Assembly: GCA_002344135.1 (NCBI GenBank)
Contig: DDTO01000011.1
Span: 62,001 to 126,000 of the forward strand
Direction of reading: 5' to 3'
Length of the DNA: 64,000 nucleotides
From: Chthonomonas sp. UBA2362
GTDB taxonomy: Bacteria; Armatimonadota; Fimbriimonadia; Fimbriimonadales; Fimbriimonadaceae
Positions 36,650-44,348 of the stretch are shown here, piece by piece (position 1 is the first letter of the stretch; the number at the start of each line of letters is the position of its first letter). Made by a program: the position numbers and the translations under genes. Below the pieces are notes generated by a model. That model worked only from the letters and a program-made list of their open reading frames with translations. It ran no database searches and was not told the DNA's origin.

Positions 36650-38086
36650 ATGAAGCGAACTTTGATCTTATCTTTCACGGCCTTGGCGACCATCGGCTTG
36701 ACAGTGGCTAAACAGGGCGACGGGTACGGACCCGGGATTCGACCCACCAAGGTGCGCGGCCAAGCCATTGGTATCGAGCGAACCGACTACATTCGCGCAA
36801 TCGAACGAACGGCCAACATGGTCGGTGATTCGGGAGCCCGCTCGCTCGCCGGCCGCTACGGTCTCGATCTGCTCAACCTTACGTGGGAAGATACGGGCCG
36901 CTATAAGGGCTCATCGGTCGGGCCGAACATCAGCGACATGACGATCCAGGTTGCGGCTCCTCTCGAGGGTAAGCGCGGGATGCAGGTTCGCTGCATGCCG
37001 GTCATCCGGTTCCCGAACTTTTCGGACAAGACCTGCGACCTCGACCCCCGCGATTTTACGATCCTCGTCGGCAACCAGAAGGGCCGTGCGCTCAAGCGCA
37101 TTTCGCTGTACGACTTCCTCGCCGAGCCGACCCACTACATGAGCAGGCCCTCCGAGTGGCGCTCACCCAAGAAGACTCTGATCGCCGATCGCGACTCGAT
37201 GGTGCTCGTGAGCGCGCAGGCCTGTTTCCTTCCGGTGCCGAAGCAGGGCAAGGCGACCTTTAACCCCGTGCTCTTCAACTACCAGTCGGTCTCGGGGGAC
37301 CCCGCCGTACTGACGATCTTGGCCACGCGGGAAGGGACGAGCATGACGATCATCGACAATAAGCGGGACGCCTTCGCCGAGGGCTCGGCATGGGGCCAGA
37401 GGCTGTTCCACAACCAGAACGGCATGCGGGCCAGCCTCACTGGCCAGCGCATCAGCGATTTCAAGGCTCAGGGGGGCGACAAGACGACCCCGATCGGGAG
37501 CGAGCGGACTGGCGACGCCGGCCTCAACATGGTGCTGCTCATCCAGGTCCCCCTCAAGCAGAAGAGCGAGCCGCGCAGGAACGCAGGCCTGGGAGGCGGC
37601 GGATTCGGCGCCCCCGGAGCTGCCGCGGACTCGGCGAAAATGAAGTCCGAGCGAAGCGACGTCGAGGCCGCCGTGATCGGTCATGGCGAACTCGAGGGCA
37701 TCTTCACCGAAACCGACAACCTTCAGATCCAACGCGACGATCGCTACCCGATCAGGGTCACTGTTCAGTTCTACAAAGCCACATCGAACGGGGTGGTTAG
37801 CGAGCAGGACATGAAGGAGATCAAGGACCAGATCGATCAGGTCTACTCTATGAGCGACTACGTGGGCAGCCTCGTCACCGAAGGCAGGACCGGACGCATC
37901 ACGGAGTACGAGGGCTCGAAGGTTCAGCCACCGGACTGGTGGCGGAAGTTCTGGGAGCGCCACGAGGCGAACACCGGCGACTCCCCCGCCGTCGCGCGGC
38001 AAAAGCTGATCAAGCTGCTGGGCAAGGACTACATGGTCAAGCCGGTCTGCGAACTGTATCTGCGCGACTTGCTCCGCAAGTCCTAG
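36650..38086 (+). CDS. Secreted protein of unknown function
   Basis: ATG 36650 follows AGGAGA and opens MKRTLILSFTALATIGLTVA, a signal peptide. The 478-residue mature region is not recognised. It has alternating beta and helical segments, one Gly/Ala-rich linker (NAGLGGGGFGAPGAAA) about two thirds along, and a C-terminal part (PPDWWRKFWERHEANTGDS) rich in Trp. No heme, metal or catalytic motif is clear. It stands alone between divergent or convergent genes. Periplasmic or surface location is inferred from the signal. Confidence 0.8.
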   Translation: MKRTLILSFTALATIGLTVAKQGDGYGPGIRPTKVRGQAIGIERTDYIRAIERTANMVGDSGARSLAGRYGLDLLNLTWEDTGRYKGSSVGPNISDMTIQVAAPLEGKRGMQVRCMPVIRFPNFSDKTCDLDPRDFTILVGNQKGRALKRISLYDFLAEPTHYMSRPSEWRSPKKTLIADRDSMVLVSAQACFLPVPKQGKATFNPVLFNYQSVSGDPAVLTILATREGTSMTIIDNKRDAFAEGSAWGQRLFHNQNGMRASLTGQRISDFKAQGGDKTTPIGSERTGDAGLNMVLLIQVPLKQKSEPRRNAGLGGGGFGAPGAAADSAKMKSERSDVEAAVIGHGELEGIFTETDNLQIQRDDRYPIRVTVQFYKATSNGVVSEQDMKEIKDQIDQVYSMSDYVGSLVTEGRTGRITEYEGSKVQPPDWWRKFWERHEANTGDSPAVARQKLIKLLGKDYMVKPVCELYLRDLLRKS

Positions 38087-38089
38087 CCG

Positions 38090-38815
38090 CTATCGGTCGA
38101 TGCGCCGCACCGGCGCTTCGATGTCGTCTCTCGGATCGGGCCTCCAATTCGGAGGCTCGATCGGCCCATAAATCGCCGCCGGATGCTGCCCTCGGTATGC
38201 CCAGCCCTGATCGCCGTAACTGAAATGCCAGTACTCGCTCGGGTAGTTCGTTATTCCGACCGCCTCGAGGGTCTTGCGCAGAAGTTCCCGATTCGCTCGA
38301 GCCTCGTCATCGAGGAGGGGCGCGTCGGAGACGAAGCTTCGAGGGTCGAGTCGCTCGTAGGGTGAGACGAGGTCGAGGGGCGTTCCGTCTTCGCGCACCA
38401 GCCCGACATCGAGCGCCCCGCCCGTGAGATGGGGAGGCGGGACTCGGGGGTGGTTCGGCGGCGCGGTGAGGCGATTCACCACCCGCTTGAGCGTGGTTTC
38501 GGACCACTCGGGGTGCCGCTGCTGCCACCATTCCCAAGACCTCCGGTACATCCGGCGCTGAATGTGGAGCCCTCGCCATCCCTCGAGAATGGCAAGGCGA
38601 ATTCCCTTCGGCAGATGTTCGGCCGCTTGGCATAGCCGCTCCGCAACCCCCTTGCGAAGGAGGGTCTCTCGGTGATAGTCGAACACGGGCTGATCGTGAA
38701 TAAGGAGCGGGCATAGTTCGAGATAGTTCACGAGCGGCTCGCCGCATTCGCGGATGGGGATGCGCCGCAGCGCATAGACAGGCTCGGTGGGAGAGATGCG
38801 CACAGAGTCGGGCAC
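38090..38815 (-). CDS. VanX-like D-Ala-D-Ala dipeptidase (M15 family)
   Basis: A 241-residue M15 zinc peptidase. Zinc ligands are His129 and Asp136 in HLTGGALDV and His197 in EYWH, with Glu194 as the general base. This matches VanX/DdpX, which cleave D-Ala-D-Ala in glycopeptide resistance or in turnover of cell-wall dipeptide. There is no vanH/vanA or ddp transporter beside it, so a housekeeping or peptide-scavenging role is more likely than resistance. GTG 38815 has TAGAAT 5 nt upstream. Confidence 0.85.
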   Translation of the reverse strand: MPDSVRISPTEPVYALRRIPIRECGEPLVNYLELCPLLIHDQPVFDYHRETLLRKGVAERLCQAAEHLPKGIRLAILEGWRGLHIQRRMYRRSWEWWQQRHPEWSETTLKRVVNRLTAPPNHPRVPPPHLTGGALDVGLVREDGTPLDLVSPYERLDPRSFVSDAPLLDDEARANRELLRKTLEAVGITNYPSEYWHFSYGDQGWAYRGQHPAAIYGPIEPPNWRPDPRDDIEAPVRRIDR

Positions 38816-38820
38816 GCCGG

Positions 38821-38826
38821 ATTCTA
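38821..38826 (-). promoter_or_regulatory. -10-like hexamer of the VanX-like gene
   Basis: TAGAAT on the minus strand, 5 nt before GTG 38815 and 2 bp after the stop of the gene upstream. Confidence 0.4.
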
Positions 38827-38828
38827 GC

Positions 38829-39728
38829 CTAGACGAGGTTGGCCAGGGCTTCGCGAAGCGTCGGGTAGGCGAACGGGAAGTCGTGGGCTTCGGCGATTTG
38901 AGGAAACACGCGCTGGCTCAATAAGACGAGGTCACCCTCGGTCCCCGCTAGCCTCGCGCCCAGCTTCACCAAAGCCGCCGGTGCCGGGGGCGACCACGGG
39001 CGATGAACCGCGCTCCGCAGCTCACGCATGAAGACTGAATTGGTAACCGGATTAGGCGATACTGCGTTTACGGGTCCGATGATCTCCTCCTCTGTAGCCG
39101 CCCAGGAAAACATCGACACGAGGTCTCGGAGGTGGATCCAACTGACGAACTGTCGCCCGCTGCCGGCGGCTCCCCCCAGGAAGAGTCGAGTGAGCCGTAG
39201 TAGCTGCTCCAAGGCGCCACCGCCTCGGCCCAGCACGACGCCGGTGCGCATCTTGACCTTTCGAACCGCCGAATCGAACTCGTCGACCGCGGCCTCCCAA
39301 GCGGCGCAGGTCTCGGCGAGGAATCCTTCTCCGGGAGGCGAGGCTTCGCTGACCTCGAAGGAGCCGGTGTCTCCGTAGAAGCCGATGGCGCTGGAGTTGA
39401 TCCAGACCCCAGGTGGGCGATCGCACTCCGCGAGCGCAGCACCGATAGCCCGCGTGGTTTCGACACGCGAAAGCAGGATTTCTTTCTTCGCGGCGTCCGA
39501 CCAGACCTGGTTGATCGACGCTCCCGAGAGGTTAATCACCAAGGAAGCTCCGATGAGTTCTTGCGCCCACGCGCCGATCCGTCGGCCATCCCAAGCGACC
39601 GTTCGAACTTCGGAGTTGCGACTCTCCGAGCGCGAAAGAACGACGACCTCCGAGCCGGAACCGACGAACTCGGCGATCAGTGCGCGCCCGATAAAGCCGG
39701 AGCCCCCCGCGATGACGACCTTATCGAT
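38829..39728 (-). CDS. TIGR01777/YfcH-type NAD-dependent epimerase, start codon unclear
   Basis: An SDR-like sugar epimerase relative of the YfcH family. The Rossmann motif GGSGFIGRAL lies near the start. NLSGASINQVW, NSSAIGFYGD, RTGVVLGRGGG and FVSWIHLRDL are family blocks, and AYPTLREALANL ends the protein. The recognisable N-terminus (KVVIAGGSGF) begins only three codons after the ubiX stop, in the same frame. No ATG, GTG or TTG lies between them, and the first canonical start is TTG 39542, well past the nucleotide-binding motif. Possible starts are ATC 39728, or readthrough from ubiX. Confidence 0.75.
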   Translation of the reverse strand: MDKVVIAGGSGFIGRALIAEFVGSGSEVVVLSRSESRNSEVRTVAWDGRRIGAWAQELIGASLVINLSGASINQVWSDAAKKEILLSRVETTRAIGAALAECDRPPGVWINSSAIGFYGDTGSFEVSEASPPGEGFLAETCAAWEAAVDEFDSAVRKVKMRTGVVLGRGGGALEQLLRLTRLFLGGAAGSGRQFVSWIHLRDLVSMFSWAATEEEIIGPVNAVSPNPVTNSVFMRELRSAVHRPWSPPAPAALVKLGARLAGTEGDLVLLSQRVFPQIAEAHDFPFAYPTLREALANLV

Positions 39729-39731
39729 GCG

Positions 39732-40328
39732 TCAGTCCTCCATCCATTGAGCGACCAAGTCCTGCTCCACGCCGAGATTCTGCAGGATACGGGCGACGAC
39801 GGTGTCGGCAAGGTCGTCGAGCGAGGTTGGCCGCTGGTACCAAGCTGGGCACGCCGGAAGGACCGTAGCTCCGGATTCGGCGAGCGTGGTCAAGTTGCGA
39901 AGCATGATCGCGTTCATCGGCATTTCCCGCGGGACGACGATCAGCGGCCTCCGTTCCTTGAGGCACACGTCGGCGGCGCGCGTCATGAGGTCGTCGCTGA
40001 TGCCGTTGGCGATGCGGCCCGCGGTTCCCATCGAGCATGGAACGATCACCATCCCATCGTGGCGAAACGAACCGCTCGCAGGCGGCGTGAAGTAGTTCTT
40101 GCTGTCGAGGAGCCGGATCTGCGGCAAGTCCTCACCGAGCCAGTCGACGGTCGAGAACCGGTCGCGTCGTGGAGCGGTCCCCAGTTCGGTCGCGGCAACC
40201 TGGATTGCTTGCTCGCTGAGAATAAGGAAGACCTCGTCCCAATGCCTGGCCGCTTGGCGAAGAAACCGCTGGGCGTAGATCGCGCCGCTCGCGCCGGTGA
40301 CTCCGACGACGAGTTTTCTCGTGCTCAT
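39732..40328 (-). CDS. ubiX: UbiX-family flavin prenyltransferase
   Basis: Makes prenylated FMN from FMN and dimethylallyl phosphate for UbiD decarboxylases. 198 residues; FMN-binding GVTGASGAIYAQ, VIVPCSMGT and RRPLIVVPREMPM are typical. No ubiD is adjacent. ATG 40328 has TAGACT 6 nt upstream. The stop TGA is followed in frame by the YfcH-like protein. Confidence 0.92.
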   Translation of the reverse strand: MSTRKLVVGVTGASGAIYAQRFLRQAARHWDEVFLILSEQAIQVAATELGTAPRRDRFSTVDWLGEDLPQIRLLDSKNYFTPPASGSFRHDGMVIVPCSMGTAGRIANGISDDLMTRAADVCLKERRPLIVVPREMPMNAIMLRNLTTLAESGATVLPACPAWYQRPTSLDDLADTVVARILQNLGVEQDLVAQWMED

Positions 40329-40334
40329 GCCGAT

Positions 40335-40340
40335 AGTCTA
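40335..40340 (-). promoter_or_regulatory. -10-like hexamer of ubiX
   Basis: TAGACT on the minus strand, 6 nt before ATG 40328. Confidence 0.4.
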
Positions 40341-40425
40341 CGTGCCCGGGCCAGATCGATGTTCGTCGGTCCAAGGTCCTGGTCGCCGCAACACGTGCTA
40401 GCATAGCAACTCCTTGAGCACTGCT

Positions 40426-40778
40426 ATGAGATACGCAATTCGTTTCCTCGTCTTGCTGGTCTGGCCGCTTCCCTCGCTGGGTGTTGCGGCGGAGGAGACA
40501 CCGCCCAGCGTTTGGGACAGATCCGATTCACTCCCCAGTTCGACGCGTGCACCGATCGCTATGAGGTCACCGCGACCGTCGGAAACGACACTCCGATCCG
40601 ATTCTCTATCCTCCCGGACGAAAGCCAGAACGCAATGCAGGGGGTGGTCGGACGCCAGGTGCGAATCCAGTGGCAGGCTTACCTGGCTCAAGAGCAAACG
40701 GGATCGGGAGAAGTGACGAGAATCATCTCGGCGGGTTCCGAAGAAGTGGTCCTGCCTCCAGGAGTTTGCCAACCCTGA
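40426..40778 (+). pseudogene. Frameshifted small lipoprotein gene
   Basis: ATG 40426 opens a signal sequence (MRYAIRFLVLLVWPLPSLG). In this frame the rest is Arg/Ser-rich and non-conserved. In the overlapping frame the sequence continues C-C-G-G-G-D-T-A-Q-R, then GQIRFTPQFDACTDRYEVTA to a stop at 40776-40778, with good coding character. Joining the two near 40480 makes a normal lipoprotein with lipobox LPSLGC. One nucleotide has been lost or two gained, or the assembly has an error. Family unknown. Confidence 0.55.
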
Positions 40779-40856
40779 TTATCTCGCAGTAGGGGGTCGT
40801 CATGCCGAGCGTAGTCGAAGGATCGTCTCGGGCAAGCACTCTTTCGGAGCATGGCG

Positions 40857-40900
40857 GGTAGACGGCCTTGATCCGGGGGCACGAGCCATCCCCGGCTACC
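40857..40900. repeat. Palindromic repeat, family A (truncated copy 4)
   Basis: The right half GATCCGGGGGCACGAGCCAT then CCCCGGCTACC matches copy 1, but the left arm is degenerate. It is preceded at 40799-40825 by a GTCATGCCGAGCGTAGTCGA-type segment that also looks repetitive. Both lie in the 218-bp gap before the S15 peptidase stop. Confidence 0.65.
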
Positions 40901-40996
40901 AACCACATCGCAAGTCGACCGCCGACCGTACTCCGGCCCTGGGCTCGCGACAGCAAACGGTGACCGCATTTGCAAGCCAGATCACTGTTCTCTATC

Positions 40997-42862
40997 CTAG
41001 CCTCTGCCAAGCGCCTGCGCGAACGCCTTCTCTCCGCCGACCACCGGTAGGCGGAGGCGGGTCTCGCCGAGGTCGATCGTTAACTTAGTTCCCGGCTTCG
41101 GCCAGATCGTGAAGTCGCGATCGCTGGACAAGACCATCAGAGCGATGCGTTTGCCGGCGGGAATGAACTGGTCGTCGGGCTGGAGGTCGAAGGTCATCGT
41201 CACGAATTTTCCCGGCTCCAGCGGCGTTCCCTTCTCCATCGAATGATAGCTGCCGCCGGCCGTGAGGGAACGAGCATTCTGAGGGTCGGCCCACCCCCGC
41301 GTGATCAGATTAGAGGTGCCGATCGGGCCTTCGAACCAGGGCAGCAGCACCAAGTACACGGAAAGATTCGCGGCGGGCGTGTTCGAAGACAAGCGGATCG
41401 TCACCTGCGCCGTGCCCGAAATGTGGACCGGCGCCGTCAGCTCCGAAGTCGCGTAGATGAGTCGATTCGGCGACTCGGCCGCCTTGGCTAAGCTCGCCGC
41501 ATCGAAGGTCACGTCGTCGACCAGTTCTTCTTGCACTTGCTTCCCCGCGGGCTTGGTCGCCAAGCCACCGATCTCGCGTCCTCCTGCGCTCGGTGCGAGG
41601 ATGACTGGGGCGGCATCGGGGTTCGGGTAGTCGGCGTACGGAGTGGGGGTCGGCTGTGGACCTCGAGGGGTGCCAGGGTCTTTTTCGCGCACGATGTAGG
41701 CCTTCGGCCCCGTCTCGATGCCGTTCTGGACGCCGTAGAGGAACCGGGTGAACCACTTGTTCACCATCTCGAACGGTGGATCGCCTCCATGCCCACCCTG
41801 ATGAAAATACTGGACCAGCGGCACCTTTCCCTTGATCGCTTGGCTGATGCGGACGCTGTGCTCCGGCACCACGTTCCAGTCGTTGAACGCGTGAGCCATG
41901 AGGACAGCGCACTTGATCTTGCCGGCGTAGGGTAGGAGGTCGCGCTCGGCCCAAAAGGCGTTGTAGTCGCCAGTCCGTCGGTCACGACCCTTGGCGAACT
42001 CACCGTCCCGATAAAGGGCATCGTTTCTCGGACGGCGCACCGGGTCGGCGCTGTGGATGAAGTCGTAGAGCGAATCGATGTCCTCGCCGAGCCAGCCGCC
42101 CGGGTGCCGGACGAGTCCGTTCGAGCGGTAGTAGTGGTAGTAGGAAGTGTTCGGCGCTACCGGGACGATCGCCTCGAGACCTTGGACGCCGGTGGTCGCG
42201 GCAGCGATCGGGAGCGTGCCGTTGTAGGAGGTGCCGATCATGCCGACCTTGCCGGTGCACCAGGTCGCTTTGATCTCTTCGGTTCCTTCGTAGGTGGTGT
42301 AGCCCTTGGCTCGCCCGTTCAGCCAGTCGATAACCGCCTTCGGTGCGAGACGCTCGGGGTCGCCGCCTACGGTTGGGCTGCCTCCCGAGAGGCCGGTTCC
42401 GGGAGCGTCCGAGTGCACGACCGCGAACCCACGCGGTACCCAGGTCGACACGAGAGAATTCGACACGGCCTTCCGATCCGGGTTGAACTTGATTTCGGGA
42501 TGGGAGGTACGCGGCGGCGGCTCCTCGCCGAGTTCGTGGCGGACGTCCCAGAGGATCGACCGCCCGCCGGCGGTGCCGGCGAAGTAAGGCGAAGACTCAT
42601 AGATGACCGGCACACGCAGGCTTCCTGTTTCAGTTTGGCGCTGGCGAGTCACGTCGACGTGCACGCGATCCTTCTTGCCGTCACGGTCGGAATCGAATTC
42701 GGTTTCTACCCAGAGCCGCTCACGGATCCACTCCTCCGGCTTGGCGAACTCGGGGACGATTTGCGCTTGGCCATCGACGAAAGTCGGACCAGCGGACGGC
42801 CCCTGCGCGAGTGCCGGCGCGATCGCGGCGATGAATGAGAGGAAGAGAACGGTGCGGGACAC
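40997..42862 (-). CDS. Secreted Xaa-Pro dipeptidyl-peptidase / CocE-type hydrolase (S15)
   Basis: GTG 42862 opens a signal peptide (SRTVLFLSFIAAIAPALAQG) in a 621-residue protein. The catalytic domain has GTSYNGTLPIAAA, with the Ser nucleophile, and a following GGHGGDPP His region. The C-terminal jelly-roll (DVTFDAASLAKAAESPNRLI, then SGTAQVTIRLSSN) is typical of S15/CocE. The layout fits Xaa-Pro dipeptidyl-peptidases, which release dipeptides with Pro in second position. TATAAT lies 6 nt before the GTG. Exported to the periplasm or beyond. Confidence 0.87.
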   Translation of the reverse strand: MSRTVLFLSFIAAIAPALAQGPSAGPTFVDGQAQIVPEFAKPEEWIRERLWVETEFDSDRDGKKDRVHVDVTRQRQTETGSLRVPVIYESSPYFAGTAGGRSILWDVRHELGEEPPPRTSHPEIKFNPDRKAVSNSLVSTWVPRGFAVVHSDAPGTGLSGGSPTVGGDPERLAPKAVIDWLNGRAKGYTTYEGTEEIKATWCTGKVGMIGTSYNGTLPIAAATTGVQGLEAIVPVAPNTSYYHYYRSNGLVRHPGGWLGEDIDSLYDFIHSADPVRRPRNDALYRDGEFAKGRDRRTGDYNAFWAERDLLPYAGKIKCAVLMAHAFNDWNVVPEHSVRISQAIKGKVPLVQYFHQGGHGGDPPFEMVNKWFTRFLYGVQNGIETGPKAYIVREKDPGTPRGPQPTPTPYADYPNPDAAPVILAPSAGGREIGGLATKPAGKQVQEELVDDVTFDAASLAKAAESPNRLIYATSELTAPVHISGTAQVTIRLSSNTPAANLSVYLVLLPWFEGPIGTSNLITRGWADPQNARSLTAGGSYHSMEKGTPLEPGKFVTMTFDLQPDDQFIPAGKRIALMVLSSDRDFTIWPKPGTKLTIDLGETRLRLPVVGGEKAFAQALGRG

Positions 42863-42868
42863 GCCCCC

Positions 42869-42874
42869 ATTATA
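42869..42874 (-). promoter_or_regulatory. -10 hexamer of the S15 peptidase gene
   Basis: A perfect TATAAT on the minus strand, 6 nt before GTG 42862. Confidence 0.55.
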
Positions 42875-42904
42875 GTGATTTGCCCGGTTGCGATGGACTT
42901 GCTG

Positions 42905-42910
42905 TATATT
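42905..42910 (+). promoter_or_regulatory. -10 hexamer of the dockerin-tailed protein gene
   Basis: TATATT, 6 nt before ATG 42917. With 42869-42874 it makes a 54-bp divergent promoter serving two apparently leaderless genes. Confidence 0.5.
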
Positions 42911-42916
42911 CATGCT

Positions 42917-44347
42917 ATGACCAGAGGTACCTTCGTCGCTGCCCTCTTCGTCGCCGCCGCCTGCACGAGTTGGCCGCAGATTTCGCCGGGGAGACTCGCC
43001 GTCGTCCGGCTCGGAGACGGAGGCGGGCTGACGAGCGCCGGCGCCGCCGTACGGCTCATTGCGATCGACAAGGCGACTGGCGACGTCTTCCTGCCTGAGA
43101 GCATCGACATCACCTACGACGGCACGACCGGGCTCGTTCTTACCGGGAACACGACGGGCGAGGGGTCGCTTTCGACTTTGCGCACCACCACGGGCGCTTT
43201 CGCATTCATCTCCGGTTATCCTGCCTTCGTGGGAACCGGATCGCTCACGACCTCGCCGACGAAGAGAGTGACCCGGGTTCGCTACTTTAACGGGGCGATG
43301 GTGGACCAAGATTTAGCGCTGGCAGGCCAGGCTCGCAGCGCAGTAAGCCTGACGGGGCTCGACTTTTACTTCAGTACCGGTACGGTTGGTGTCAACGCCG
43401 GTTCGTTTGGCTCGGGCGCAACGACCAGCCAGAGCACCGAAACGAATACGCGCTTCCTGGAAACCTGGCAGGGTCGCGCCTACTTCTCGACGGCGAGCGG
43501 GGGCAACAACCTCGTCCGAGAAGCGGTGCAGGGTGGGGGCGGTCCAGTCCTGCTTTCTACGGGCGCGGCTGTGCTCATCGCCGATTTCGAGATCGCCCGC
43601 GACGGCCTCACCCTCTACGTTGCGAGCGACTCAACGACCGCGGGAGGCATTTATCGCTATAGCCGTCCGAGCCTGACCTCGGCTTGGGACTCCGGAACAC
43701 GGCTGACCACCCAACCGGTGAGGTACCTCGCTTTGGAAGAAGCTGCCGGCCAGCACAACCTCTTTGCCTGTTTCAAATCGAGTACCCGTAACGACGTCGA
43801 GGGTTTCTTCAATACGAAGACCGCGACTTCGCTCTCCCCTGCGTGGACCATAACGCCTCCCGGTGCGTTCGGCTACGCTGGTCTCGATCTCGTCCAAAGC
43901 CCGCTTGCGCTAGTGAGCGGTACCCTCGTCTTGGAGGGCTTCGAACCTTCTACAGCCGCACAACCTGTGCTCGTCGAGGTCATCCAGGGCGGAGGCGTCG
44001 TCGAAAGCCTTCAGACTGCGCTCGGTACCGGCGATACGTTCTCGTTTACCGCCGAGTCCGAAGGTTCGGCCACTCTTCGGTTCTCGTTCCGCACCGGCCT
44101 CCGGAAGGGGGTGCCAGTAGATCTCGCCCAAAGCCCGATTTCGGGCCTTCAGGTCACGCTTCTCAACGGCGATTGCGACGGCGACAACGAGGTGGCAATC
44201 GGTGACTTCGCCCTCGTGAGTGCCTCCTTTGGCCGCGAAGTGGGCGATCCCGGTTACGACGAGCATGCCGATCTGAACGGCGACGGCAGCGTCGACATCG
44301 GCGACTTTGCCCTCCTGAGCGGGAACTTCGGCCAAATCGGGGATTGA
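42917..44347 (+). CDS. Secreted beta-rich protein with dockerin-like C-terminus
   Basis: ATG 42917 gives 476 residues with a short signal (TRGTFVAALFVAAACTSW). The main part looks like a beta-propeller that reads out pieces such as VVRLGDGGGLTSAGAAVRLI and AYFSTASGGNNLVREAVQGG; no enzyme motif is seen. The tail has the shared beta domain (VLVEVIQGGGVVES) and two calcium loops (DCDGDNEVAIGDFALVSASF, DLNGDGSVDIGDFALLSGNF). Identical architecture at the end is seen at 1829 and 8536. Likely cell-surface or secreted. Confidence 0.82.
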   Translation: MTRGTFVAALFVAAACTSWPQISPGRLAVVRLGDGGGLTSAGAAVRLIAIDKATGDVFLPESIDITYDGTTGLVLTGNTTGEGSLSTLRTTTGAFAFISGYPAFVGTGSLTTSPTKRVTRVRYFNGAMVDQDLALAGQARSAVSLTGLDFYFSTGTVGVNAGSFGSGATTSQSTETNTRFLETWQGRAYFSTASGGNNLVREAVQGGGGPVLLSTGAAVLIADFEIARDGLTLYVASDSTTAGGIYRYSRPSLTSAWDSGTRLTTQPVRYLALEEAAGQHNLFACFKSSTRNDVEGFFNTKTATSLSPAWTITPPGAFGYAGLDLVQSPLALVSGTLVLEGFEPSTAAQPVLVEVIQGGGVVESLQTALGTGDTFSFTAESEGSATLRFSFRTGLRKGVPVDLAQSPISGLQVTLLNGDCDGDNEVAIGDFALVSASFGREVGDPGYDEHADLNGDGSVDIGDFALLSGNFGQIGD

Positions 44348-44348
44348 C

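Noticed and set aside
38090..38815. Glycopeptide resistance locus
   Set aside because: Only the VanX-like peptidase is present; no vanH, vanA or sensor genes are adjacent.
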